Shown piece after piece: positions 9,180 through 17,278 of a DNA stretch of 62,900 nucleotides. The notes under the pieces are model-generated. The model was not told where the DNA came from, made no database searches, and saw only the letters and a program-made list of their open reading frames with translations. Position numbers and translations under genes: made by a program. The stretch comes from Rhodovulum sp. PH10 (lineage in GTDB: Bacteria > Pseudomonadota > Alphaproteobacteria > Rhizobiales > Xanthobacteraceae): contig NZ_AKZI01000022.1 in assembly GCF_000293785.1 (NCBI RefSeq), forward strand, positions 1-62,900, read 5' to 3'. Numbering within the stretch: position 1 is the stretch's first letter; every line of letters begins with the position of its first letter.

Positions 9180-10739
9180 CTACCATTCGTTGTCATGCTC
9201 GTGGGCACGATAGTACTGTGAATGAGAAAGAAGGCTGTTCTGGCTCTCAAAAAACCCACCTTCGCCGTCCCCGAAGACAAACAAACTAGGAAGCCGAAAT
9301 CCAAGAATATGTTTGACCGTCCCCTCGTAAGAATTCGTTGAAATGAATATTTCACCTAGCTTTGACTTATTTCCAGTAAATAATGGAGGAAGACTAAACT
9401 CAACCATCCAAAACCATTCCGGAAGCTGATCCGTCAACGCTATCTCTTCTGGGACCAGAGCAGTCCCATCATGGCCACGCAAATCAATAAGGTGGTCTTT
9501 ATATTTAGAACGCTTCATCAATATGGCTCGCATAACATAAGTATGCTGAATCCCAGTAATATAATCGAACCACTTCCCATTGCCGTATCCCGCAAGCTCA
9601 TCAAAAGACAACGCGACTACCGACGCTAGGCTCTCGGCATAATGAGGACTAAAATCTGCGGCAAAATCGCTAATCGCAATAATCCAATGGGCCGCGACCT
9701 CCGGGTCGACCTCAAGCGCCCTACTGCTTAGGGCATAATAAGGGCCAAAATTGTCATCATGGATTAGAAAATGATCAACCCACGCGCTCCCGCTGTAATA
9801 TTGAGCCGTTTTTGGACCGCTATAGGCAGGAACCGCCTGAGGATGCCATTCGTCTGAATTGCGCGTATATCCAAATACAGTTACTACGTGTTCTATACCC
9901 CCATTTATAGTAAACACCAGCAGGACCATACAGCCCGACTCAACATACGAAGAGAGTATGGCAAGATAATCTTCCCTTAAAACCTTCGAACAATCTGCGA
10001 CCATTGGCGCAACACCGTTCACGTCTTTGGCAAACTTTACGATCTCATCGATAGTTAAGCCTTGTATTGGCGGCAAAAGAGTGAGTGTCTGGTTGATTTT
10101 ATTACTTGTAATAGGAGGAGAGGTATAGTTTATCGTATTCAGAGCCATTCTAAGACAAGCATGAGCACAAACGTGCGTCAGACTATTTTGCTGGCAATAG
10201 TACACCCCATTGAATGTATAATCCCTATCATGTATAGTTCTGTCGAATTTGGCATCATAGACCATAAAGTTGTTTGTTACTTTAAGTCGCCTCCCAGTAT
10301 TGTCTACTTGAAACGGCGGTACAATTATCGCCTCATATATGTACGAGCACTCCCACTCTTGTGAGTTCTCCGCTTTGTAATTTATGATCGTTAGAGTTCC
10401 TATGATGCATTCATTTGCAATAGCATGGATGCTTTGGGCGGCACTTGGTTGCACAAAAAAGGTGATGGTTACGGCTTCCGCCGTTCCCACTGATCCATAG
10501 CTGTCGTTGAGAACTTCAATCTCTTCTCTAACGTCCGCACGATCCAGCGCGCACTGAATCGCGAGATCGGTTGCGCCATGTTTTCGCGCAAAAGTACAAA
10601 TTCTGTGGAAAGCGAGGTCGTTCGCCTTATCTCCCGCTCTCCAATATTTATGAATCAGATCAAAGAAAAATGAAAAAGGCTGACGACAATCACGGAGCTG
10701 TCGCTCGACAGGTTGCTTGATCCACATAAATATTACCAT
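9180..10739 (-). CDS. Papain-like cysteine protease (C39-like), AT-rich cargo gene
   Basis: A protein of 519 residues. The segment around 183-199 (QQNSLTHVCAHACLRMA) has the Gln...Cys-helix layout of papain-fold proteases. Conserved-looking His284 in GGIEHVVTVFGYT and Asp/Asn 328-330 in HDDNFGPYY complete a probable catalytic set. The first 180 residues and the last 180 resemble nothing I know. Base composition is clearly poorer in G+C than any neighbour, pointing to separate acquisition. No good ribosome binding site precedes the ATG at 10739; the ATG at 10727 is an alternative. The upstream small gene is separated by a terminator, so this gene probably has its own promoter. Its role is unknown; a defence or effector protease is an inference. 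Confidence 0.6.
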   Translation of the reverse strand: MVIFMWIKQPVERQLRDCRQPFSFFFDLIHKYWRAGDKANDLAFHRICTFARKHGATDLAIQCALDRADVREEIEVLNDSYGSVGTAEAVTITFFVQPSAAQSIHAIANECIIGTLTIINYKAENSQEWECSYIYEAIIVPPFQVDNTGRRLKVTNNFMVYDAKFDRTIHDRDYTFNGVYYCQQNSLTHVCAHACLRMALNTINYTSPPITSNKINQTLTLLPPIQGLTIDEIVKFAKDVNGVAPMVADCSKVLREDYLAILSSYVESGCMVLLVFTINGGIEHVVTVFGYTRNSDEWHPQAVPAYSGPKTAQYYSGSAWVDHFLIHDDNFGPYYALSSRALEVDPEVAAHWIIAISDFAADFSPHYAESLASVVALSFDELAGYGNGKWFDYITGIQHTYVMRAILMKRSKYKDHLIDLRGHDGTALVPEEIALTDQLPEWFWMVEFSLPPLFTGNKSKLGEIFISTNSYEGTVKHILGFRLPSLFVFGDGEGGFFESQNSLLSHSQYYRAHEHDNEW

Positions 10740-10760
10740 TTATAGTTGTATTCAAAATCA

Positions 10761-10793
10761 AAAAAATGCAGCCGGCAAAACTGTGTCGGCTGC
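10761..10793 (-). terminator. Rho-independent terminator after the 61-residue gene
   Basis: On the minus strand GCAGCCG and CGGCTGC pair across a 12-base loop and are followed within two bases by a T run. It lies between the small gene at 10809 and the protease gene. Confidence 0.7.
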
Positions 10794-10808
10794 TGTATTG
10801 AGCTCAGG

Positions 10809-10994
10809 CTAACGCAGGACTCGCCGTCCGCCAATTACAGCCTGCGGATCATAGTCGTCTGTCGACAGTTTGACGGACTTGAGGTATTCTTCTTGATCGG
10901 CAGTCGGGGGCCGAACGGTGACGCGTTCACCTCTTGAGCTTGGCGCTGTACGGGCTGAACCGGCATTCGCGACGGTTCGTTCACGGTCAGCCAT
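10809..10994 (-). CDS. Small hypothetical protein (61 residues)
   Basis: ATG at 10994 with ribosome binding site GAGG six bases upstream. The protein is hydrophilic with a basic, disordered N-terminal half and an acidic helix-like middle (TADQEEYLKSVKLSTDDYD). It ends in IGGRRVLR. I do not recognise a family. It lies upstream of the papain-like protease on the same strand and is followed by its own terminator. Whether it is a partner or substrate of the protease cannot be told from the sequence. Confidence 0.5.
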   Translation of the reverse strand: MADRERTVANAGSARTAPSSRGERVTVRPPTADQEEYLKSVKLSTDDYDPQAVIGGRRVLR

Positions 10995-11269
10995 GGTGGA
11001 CCTCGTGTTCCATTGAAGAGTAGGGGTCAGTGGTAAATTCCTGCCGTGCCTGCCAGCTCGCCTCAGAACCGACACCTCCGCACGATGCGCTCATATAGAC
11101 ACCGACCTACGCTCTGGCAAATGCGATCTGCCAGCGACGTAGATGATCTACGACTCGCGGGAAAAATGGTGTTCTTCGCTGTTCCAATTGTCCACTCTTT
11201 TTGTGTGTACGAGAACGGCATGCACTACATGTGGCTGTTTAACGGGTGCCGTCGCGGGAGAGGTGGGAA

Positions 11270-11700
11270 TTGAGGGTGGCGTGCGCTCGTCGTTGATCGC
11301 GTTGACGAGCTGTTACGGATCGCGCTTGCGGGCCGCCGCGATCACGTCCGGCGTGATGGCAGAGGTGTCGGCCGGCTGGCCGACCAGACGCCGCAGCACC
11401 TCGCCGGACCGCCCGATCCCGGAGTTCACGCCGTAATCGAAGGTCGAGTAATCGACACCGGCAGGCAGCTCGTCGGCGTGCTGGGCGTCCCAATCGCGCC
11501 GGCGGTAGATATCCCTCGCGACCGTCAGCGGCATCGCCCGCACGTCGGCCGCAGTGGCTTTCGCCTTCCAATACTTGCGGGCGTCATGAATCGTGATCCC
11601 GAAATTGGTCGGGCCGCCCGGTCCGAGGGGTGGTTGGTGTAGCCGCCCTCGTGCACGAGCACGTGGCGCAGCGCCTCGTCGTAGTCCTGCTTGGCCAGGA
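11270..11700 (-). pseudogene. GH108-type endolysin pseudogene
   Basis: Reading leftward from about 11700, translation gives AKQDYDEALRHVLVHEGGY with the family's catalytic Glu. After NHPSD one base is missing, shifting the frame. In the next frame the family sequence resumes (GGPTNFGITIHDARKYW...MPLTVARDIYRRRDWDAQ...STFDYGVNSGIGRS). It then meets an in-frame TAA after RKRDP, followed by the residual QLVNAINDER. The conserved C-terminal tail is missing. The gene is therefore dead; the GH19 enzyme at 18400 presumably serves as endolysin. Confidence 0.8.
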
Positions 11701-11755
11701 TCTGCTCACCGTGGGAATGCCCGGACCCCGCCGGGCGCGGGTCACAAAAGGACAT

Positions 11756-12194
11756 GAAACTAGATGCTACCGCGCACGAGTTGCTACCACCGTAATACAG
11801 CTCCGCGGCCTAGATAATGGCCGACCATAACCGAATTTTTGAAAGCCTGCCCGGGAACACGACCTATCACTATAGTGTCACTCAACCGTAGATCAAGACA
11901 CTGACTCGTCCTGAATTGAGAACCGATTCTGAGCACAACATGACTGGTCAATCTCGGTTATTATTATATTCTTGTCCTTTCTTTCTGTTTATCCCCGGCG
12001 GTAGCGTACTCAAATTCATCTCGACGAACTTTCTAACCCATGGTGGTGTGCCCCGCATCTGCAGATGCTGGCCGCCTCACCAATTCAATAGCTGAGATGT
12101 GCGTCGCCAACCCACAACTTGCACTTAAAGTGATTGGGCGTAGAATATTTCAAATGATTTCGAGGGAGCGGCCTTTTTACGCCGCGGCGGGGTC
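11756..12194. other. Intergenic leader of the CHAT operon
   Basis: This 439-bp stretch has no supported gene. It is locally AT-rich (around 11950-12010) compared with its surroundings, and it must hold the promoter of the rightward CHAT operon. I cannot choose convincing -35 and -10 boxes. Confidence 0.4.
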
Positions 12195-13274
12195 GTGGAA
12201 GACCAGTTCGAATTATCGGTATTGGACGCCGGTGACCAGACTCGCGCGGTCGCAATCGCCCGATGCGGCATGGATATGGCAGTCGAATCATTATCCGGGC
12301 TGCGGCTACAAGCCTTGCTAGATTTCCACGCCAAGCTGTCCGCCACAGCTGCGGGTCGCGCACCCATGAAGCCAACCGCACCGGAGCTGACAGAGTTCGG
12401 TCAAACACTCTTTGGCCTGCTCGTGCGTGGCGGCATAAAGTCTATCTATGATCGCCTTCCAAACTCTCACATTCGGTTACAGATTTACAGCAATCGCCCG
12501 GACCTGCAGGCGATTCCCTGGGAGTACATTCAGGATCCGGCGGCCGGCGCACCCGGACCAAACGCGATCCGTTCGGTCGTTCGCGTCATCCCGACGATCG
12601 GCGTACCGGCACCCACTCCTAAGCCGCTCGGCGAGACCTTGCGGATGCTGTTCGTTTATGCTGAACCACCACGCGCCAAAAGTGTCGACTGGCCCACCAT
12701 CAAGAACTCTATAGAGGCCGAATTCAAGCGCAAGCTGCCAAAGAATTTCGTTCTCGATCTGGTCGAGGGCGCGACCACAGAGTCTTTCCTAAATGCATTC
12801 CGCGACCAGACCTACGATATCCTCCACATGGTCTGCCACGGCGAGGTGGCGGCGGATGGGACCGGAACCTTGCTTTTCCAGGACATCAAAGGAAAGAGTT
12901 CGGACTCGATCACAGCTGGAAAGCTGGCAGCCGTCCTAAAGGACCAACAGTTGCGTTTGGTGGTTCTGAGCGCTTGCAACACCGCCGCGGGGGACTTCTC
13001 CAAAGCTTATGCGGTCGTGGCCAAGACGCTAGTCGAAAGCGGCGTGCCGGCGGTGGTGGCCAACCAGTTCGAGATCACAAACAAAAATGCGGCGTTGTTC
13101 GCCGGCGCATTCTACGCCGAGTTGCTAACCAGCGGCGACATCGATCGCGCGACCACTAAAGGTCGGGTCGCGCTCGACTTCGGCGGGACGTTGCCAAACA
13201 ACGTGGCCCGTATCGACTGGGGTATCCCAACTCTCTATCGGCATCTGGGCGCGGCGAGGGCCTTCAAGCCATGA
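12195..13274 (+). CDS. CHAT-domain (caspase-like) protease
   Basis: A 359-residue protein starting at GTG 12195; a stop codon at 12141 and no other start codon rule out a longer form. The C-terminal two thirds form a CHAT domain. It has the family's IPWEYI segment at 107-112, the catalytic His215 in HMVCHGE and the catalytic Cys261 in LSACNTA, followed by GVPAVVANQFEI. CHAT proteins are caspase/separase-clan cysteine proteases used in several bacterial immune and cell-death systems. There are no TPR repeats or sensor domains here. The first 60 residues form a short beta/alpha N-terminal region that may carry sensing or partner binding. The stop codon overlaps the start of the next gene (ATGA), so translation is coupled. 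Confidence 0.9.
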   Translation: MEDQFELSVLDAGDQTRAVAIARCGMDMAVESLSGLRLQALLDFHAKLSATAAGRAPMKPTAPELTEFGQTLFGLLVRGGIKSIYDRLPNSHIRLQIYSNRPDLQAIPWEYIQDPAAGAPGPNAIRSVVRVIPTIGVPAPTPKPLGETLRMLFVYAEPPRAKSVDWPTIKNSIEAEFKRKLPKNFVLDLVEGATTESFLNAFRDQTYDILHMVCHGEVAADGTGTLLFQDIKGKSSDSITAGKLAAVLKDQQLRLVVLSACNTAAGDFSKAYAVVAKTLVESGVPAVVANQFEITNKNAALFAGAFYAELLTSGDIDRATTKGRVALDFGGTLPNNVARIDWGIPTLYRHLGAARAFKP

Positions 13275-14104
13275 CGTCCAGATTCGTACTCACTCACAGC
13301 AACGACGGCGTCGCCCAGGCGAGGCGCGAGATCGCCCGAACCAAGTCGGCTCGGGTCCACCAGTCGGCACCGAAGACACTCGTGGCGTTTAGCTTATCTG
13401 ACCTGTCCCCGCGACCCACGACCCAGCGATCAGCGCCGCATGTCGTTGTCGGGATTTGGAGCCTTGAAGCTTGGCTCGCCGGCCTCGGCGGGTTGATCGA
13501 CGCCTTGAATAAGGCGCAGCGCACATTCCTGTTCTACGAGGTCGACGCAGCGATGCCCGCGGGCTTGATCAGTCGGCCGGAGCGCGTCGCTGCTTGGTTC
13601 AAGGAATCGAGCGGTCGGAAGCCGAGCAAGCGCATCCTCGAGACCCTCAAGGACAACCTCGTCGCCGATGACTTCTTCGGCTTAGCCGAGAAGATTCGCC
13701 GTGACCTGACGCTCGACTACATCATCGGCGTGACACCCTCGATGGTCGCCGGCACGAACGGGGACGAACTGTTTTGGAATCATTTTTCGACTTTCAAGGA
13801 CCGTGCGCTGCTCACGTCAGGCTATCAGTTGCATGAGTTTGCCCATGACACCGGCTGCCCGCTCGAATCCTTTATAGGCAGAATCATCGTCTCGCAATTG
13901 TTAGTCGCGATGATGTGGCCAAAGCTCGGATTTCATAACGACACTGGCTGCCTTTTTGACTACAATGAAAGCCGTGCCAGCCTGAAGGACAGAGTCAAGG
14001 GTCTGCACATCGAGCCGGGTTGCTTGAAAATGATCAAACGTGCGTATCGTCCTGCCGCGCTCGCATTCGTCGACCTACTCCGTTCCTATGGAGTCACCAA
14101 ATGA
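13271..14104 (+). CDS. HExxH-motif protein, possible zinc peptidase, CHAT operon
   Basis: A 277-residue protein without a family I can name. Residues 188-192 read HEFAH, the HExxH motif of zincin metallopeptidases. Residues 222-251 contain His222, Cys227 and Cys251 in a pattern (HNDTGCLFDYNES...LHIEPGC) loosely like the Cys-rich region of archaemetzincins. A zinc peptidase is therefore likely but not proven. ATGA overlaps on both sides place it firmly between the CHAT protease and the lipase-like gene. It could be a second protease or a processing factor in the same pathway. Confidence 0.6.
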   Translation: MTSRFVLTHSNDGVAQARREIARTKSARVHQSAPKTLVAFSLSDLSPRPTTQRSAPHVVVGIWSLEAWLAGLGGLIDALNKAQRTFLFYEVDAAMPAGLISRPERVAAWFKESSGRKPSKRILETLKDNLVADDFFGLAEKIRRDLTLDYIIGVTPSMVAGTNGDELFWNHFSTFKDRALLTSGYQLHEFAHDTGCPLESFIGRIIVSQLLVAMMWPKLGFHNDTGCLFDYNESRASLKDRVKGLHIEPGCLKMIKRAYRPAALAFVDLLRSYGVTK

Positions 14105-15441
14105 CGGCCGTCGCTATCTTACTGCCCGGAATTATGGGTTCAGTGCTCCAGCTTGGAGAAGAGATCGTCTGGCCGGGGCCGGTTTCAAGCCTCTGGCTTC
14201 CATATAGAAAAATGAAAGAGCTGTTGCGCGATGACTTGGTTGCGACCGACTGCATCCGTACCTTTGCCGTTACCCGCCAATATCAGACTTTAATTGATGA
14301 TATGGTAACATGCGGTTTCTCCGAAGACGACGGCACGTTAATTATTGGAGCGTATGATTGGCGCAAAGACAATGCGAAGTCGGCCGAGACGCTGGCGGAG
14401 CATCTCGACACCGCGGTCAAGGGCCATGGCGCTGATGTTGAGATCTCGCTGGTGGCGCACAGCATGGGTGGCCTCGTAGCGCGTTACTACCTAGAGTCTG
14501 GACAGTTCAACAACCGACTAGGCTTTGGCCGGGTGCGTCGCCTACTTACACTCGGTACCCCGCATAACGGCGCGGCCTCGGCTTTGCGCGTCGTGCTGGG
14601 TTATGAAAAGCGGTTATTCCTGAACAAGGACCAGGTGCTACAGGCGTCAAGCGACCCGCGCTATCCGGCCGCCTATCAGCTGCTCCCCCCTGCTGGCGAG
14701 CCCTTCGCGTGGAATGGGGCCGCTGATCAGCAATTCGAGCCTCTTAATATCTACGACGTCGATATCGCCAAATCATTGGGACTCGTCGACGCCAACATAG
14801 AGGCGGCCAAGCGCTTTCGAACCGGCCTTGACCTCGCGCGCCGCCCCCGTAGCGTGCGATACTTCTGCTTCGCCGGCACCCGCCAGACCACGGCGACCCA
14901 CATTCTGCTCCGGCCAGCAGGTGGCGACAGGCTCCGGCCGGATGCGATCGAGGAAGAGGACGGCGGTGACGGCACGGTGCCAACGTGGAGCGGATTCAAC
15001 TCCGCCCTGCAAAGACAGTTCGTTGGCGGCGAGCACGGGACAATCTATCAGAACAACAGCCTGCGAACCGTACTGGCGACACTTCTGGGCAAACCCGGCG
15101 TGCTGGCCGGAGTGCCAACGCATGTGGAAGTGGCGGTGCGTGATCGAGTCGTCGAGCCAGGCGACGCTGTACATGCGATGGTAGGCTTCAGCCATGTCGT
15201 GCAGGATTTCTCTGGCGTGCTCACGATTGAACGGGCGCAGACGGATGACGTCACAGGCATGGCGTTCGCATTTGATACCCCGCAGGAACTTTTTCCAATC
15301 GCCTATAAAGGAGTGGGGATCGAGACCATGTCACTCCTATTCGATGCGCCCGAATTGCCCGGTGCGTACCGAATCGCGTTCCGCGATGAAGCGGGCGCCA
15401 TCCCATCCGGCTACGATGAGTTGATAGTGCAGCAGCCATGA
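14101..15441 (+). CDS. LCAT/PGAP1-like alpha/beta-hydrolase, CHAT operon
   Basis: A 446-residue protein beginning at the ATG that overlaps the preceding stop codon. The start (AVAILLPGIMGSVL) is typical of lecithin:cholesterol acyltransferase-like lipases. The nucleophile is Ser121 in AHSMGGLV. Asp290 in GGDGTVP and His312 in GEHGT complete the triad. DWR at 86-88 fits the LCAT lid region. Residues from about 340 to the end look like an extra beta-rich domain. Enzymes of this group attack phospholipids or lipid esters, and no signal peptide is present. A cytosolic lipase released or activated by the CHAT protease, damaging the membrane, is an inference. Confidence 0.85.
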   Translation: MTAVAILLPGIMGSVLQLGEEIVWPGPVSSLWLPYRKMKELLRDDLVATDCIRTFAVTRQYQTLIDDMVTCGFSEDDGTLIIGAYDWRKDNAKSAETLAEHLDTAVKGHGADVEISLVAHSMGGLVARYYLESGQFNNRLGFGRVRRLLTLGTPHNGAASALRVVLGYEKRLFLNKDQVLQASSDPRYPAAYQLLPPAGEPFAWNGAADQQFEPLNIYDVDIAKSLGLVDANIEAAKRFRTGLDLARRPRSVRYFCFAGTRQTTATHILLRPAGGDRLRPDAIEEEDGGDGTVPTWSGFNSALQRQFVGGEHGTIYQNNSLRTVLATLLGKPGVLAGVPTHVEVAVRDRVVEPGDAVHAMVGFSHVVQDFSGVLTIERAQTDDVTGMAFAFDTPQELFPIAYKGVGIETMSLLFDAPELPGAYRIAFRDEAGAIPSGYDELIVQQP

Positions 15442-15515
15442 AAGCTGCGTGAGCGTCCGGTGACGGCCGTCTTGCGCTGGGGAAGCTGAGCGGCGAGGTC
15501 AATAGGACTACTTCT

Positions 15516-15914
15516 ATGGATAGTCCTATGACGAACACGCGGGTACAGGTGATCACGTCGGTGCAACGGCGCCGACGGTGGACGCGGGAAGAGAAGGAGC
15601 GGCTGGTCGCGGCGGCGATGGAACCGGGAGCGGTGGCCTCGGCGGTGGCGCGGGAGGCCGGGATCCATGTCAGCCAGCTGTTCCGGTGGCGGCAGGAGCT
15701 GTGCGGTCCGGCGGCGAAGTCGGTCAGGTTCGCCGAGGCGACGATTACGGCCGAGCCGAGCTCGGCACCGGCCGCTGCCCCGCCGGCGATGACGCCGGGC
15801 GGCTCGATCGAGGTCGAGTTCACGGCCGCACCTCGGCTCCGGATCACGGGGCCGGTCGATCCGACGACTCTGTCGGCGGTGATCGACGCTCTGGCAAAGT
15901 TCGGCCGGCGATGA
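15516..15914 (+). CDS. tnpA: IS66-family accessory protein TnpA
   Basis: A 132-residue protein with the IS66 OrfA/TnpA layout: a basic helix-turn-helix (RRRRWTREEKERLVAAA...GIHVSQLFRWRQEL) followed by an Ala/Pro-rich linker and a short C-terminal domain ending VIDALAKFGRR. It is complete, but the transposase gene tnpC is absent and tnpB is cut short, so the element cannot move by itself. Confidence 0.9.
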   Translation: MDSPMTNTRVQVITSVQRRRRWTREEKERLVAAAMEPGAVASAVAREAGIHVSQLFRWRQELCGPAAKSVRFAEATITAEPSSAPAAAPPAMTPGGSIEVEFTAAPRLRITGPVDPTTLSAVIDALAKFGRR

Positions 15915-15997
15915 CGGTCCCGGGTGGGGCGCGGGTGTGGCTGGCGACCGGCCACACCGACATGCGCAAGGGCTTCAACGGGCTCGCGCTGCAGTGA
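15911..15997 (+). pseudogene. IS66-family tnpB, 5' fragment
   Basis: ATGA overlap with tnpA, then 28 residues of the TnpB start (ARVWLATGHTDMRKGFNGLALQ). Homology ends abruptly at about 15994, where unrelated IS3-like sequence begins. TnpB is normally about 115 residues. Confidence 0.85.
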
Positions 15998-15999
15998 AG

Positions 16000-16460
16000 T
16001 GGACCCCGGATTTGGGACCTGGGCGTAAGTTGGAAGATGGCGGCTCCGTTTATTAGACGGAGCAGGCTATGACGAAGAGAACGAGACGGAAGATCGACGC
16101 GGGGCTGGAGGCGAAGATTGCCCTGGAGGCGATCCGCGAGCAGGCGACGGTGGCCGACCGGCCCAGCGCTACGAGGTTCATCCGAACCAAATTTGCGCCT
16201 GGAAGACGCAGCTTCTCGACCTTGCGACGCGGGCCTCGACCGAGCGGGGGTGTGTGCGCCGAGAAGGCCGCGCAGAAGACGGTGGACGCGGCCAGCTGAC
16301 CGTGGAGCGCTATTTCATAGCCAGGAGGTCCGGCAGATGAGCGCGGCGGACCGGCGAGGAATGCTCGATCGCAGCGACGAGACGCTGTCGATCCGGCAGC
16401 AATGAGCTGCCTTGCTCGGGGTGGCGCGGTCGAGCGCCTGCCCGCTTGGGAGGCCGGCCG
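16000..16460 (+). pseudogene. IS3-family transposase OrfA remnant
   Basis: The frame starting at 16069 reads MTKRTRRKIDAGLEAKIALEAIREQATVAD. It then shifts by one base to AQRYEVHPNQICAWKTQLLD, and later gives LTVERYFIARRSGR and MSAADRRGMLDRSD...LSIRQQ, a stop, and LLGVARSSAC. These are successive pieces of an IS3-group OrfA/OrfB start with several indels. The rest of OrfB is missing, and phage late genes begin at 16465. The inserted sequence begins about 15998 with a GAAGTGGACCCC end. Confidence 0.75.
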
Positions 16461-16464
16461 AAGC

Positions 16465-16851
16465 TCACCTTTCTTTGAGATCCTCGACGGCTCGCCTAAC
16501 CTCCCTGACCTCGTCGTGGACGCGCTCCACCCGATCGCCGAGCCGGCCGATGCGATCGCCGATGTCGCCATGCTGCCGGCCCATCGCCTGGAACAACCGT
16601 TCGACGGCCCGACCGAGTTCGGCGAGCGTCTCGTCGAGGCGATCCATCCGCTCGACGGCGAGCCGGTCGGCGATGCCGCAGCCGATCGAGGCCCGCGCCT
16701 CGTCGGTCAGCACGGGCGCCTGACGCACGGCATCGTGCCGCGCCCGCCGCCAGCCGAGCCAGGCCGCGAGCGCCGCGCCGAGCCATCCCGTCCCCATCAG
16801 CGCCGTCCACCAGGACAGCGCGTCCGCCGCGCTCACTGCCCCGACATCCAT
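16465..16851 (-). CDS. Membrane-anchored coiled-coil protein, lysis region
   Basis: A 128-residue protein. One transmembrane helix (about 15-36, WTALMGTGWLGAALAAWLGW) is followed by a long charged coiled coil (about 65-128, ERMDRLDETLAELGRAVERLF...RLGDRVERVHDEVREVRRAVEDL). This layout is common for small proteins next to phage lysis genes, but I cannot assign it as holin or spanin. It is the last gene of the leftward late region and overlaps the upstream membrane gene. Confidence 0.7.
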   Translation of the reverse strand: MDVGAVSAADALSWWTALMGTGWLGAALAAWLGWRRARHDAVRQAPVLTDEARASIGCGIADRLAVERMDRLDETLAELGRAVERLFQAMGRQHGDIGDRIGRLGDRVERVHDEVREVRRAVEDLKER

Positions 16852-17264
16852 CGCCCCAGCGCCCCCGATCGGTGGGAATCGGCCGCACCGCGCCAGACCG
16901 ACACGGCCTCGAACAGGGCGCACACGGGATAGGAGGCGAGCGCCGGCAGCGCGCCGGGCTCGGACCCGAGCCACAGCAGCCAGGCGAGACCGAGCCACCA
17001 GCCGAGCCCCCAGGCGGCGCCGCCGGCTCGCAGCAGCGGCGAGCGTCGCCATCGGCCATTGATGACGAGGCCCGCCATCCTCATCACGCCGATGGCGATC
17101 GAGACCAGCGCCCAGACCGGCTCGGGTGCCAGCTCGGTGAGCACCCGATATCCGGCCGGGCCGAGCGCATCACCCGGCAGCGCGACGGCGGCGCCCCACG
17201 TCACCATCAGCGTCGCCAGCATCCATTCGGTGATCCGAGTGTGGGTGGACCGCGTACCGGGCAT
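16833..17264 (-). CDS. Phage membrane protein, candidate holin
   Basis: A 143-residue protein with about four hydrophobic helices (WMLATLMVTWGAAVALPG, PVWALVSIAIGVMRMAGLVI, WGLGWWLGLAWLLWLG, PALASYPVCALFEAVSVW). Its place among lysis genes and its membrane character make a holin role plausible. No family signature is recognised. Confidence 0.65.
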   Translation of the reverse strand: MPGTRSTHTRITEWMLATLMVTWGAAVALPGDALGPAGYRVLTELAPEPVWALVSIAIGVMRMAGLVINGRWRRSPLLRAGGAAWGLGWWLGLAWLLWLGSEPGALPALASYPVCALFEAVSVWRGAADSHRSGALGRWMSGQ

Positions 17265-17278
17265 GGAGTGTCCTCGGA

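Noticed and set aside
11143-11436. Plus-strand open frame over the dead endolysin
   Set aside because: The minus strand has unmistakable GH108 family sequence.
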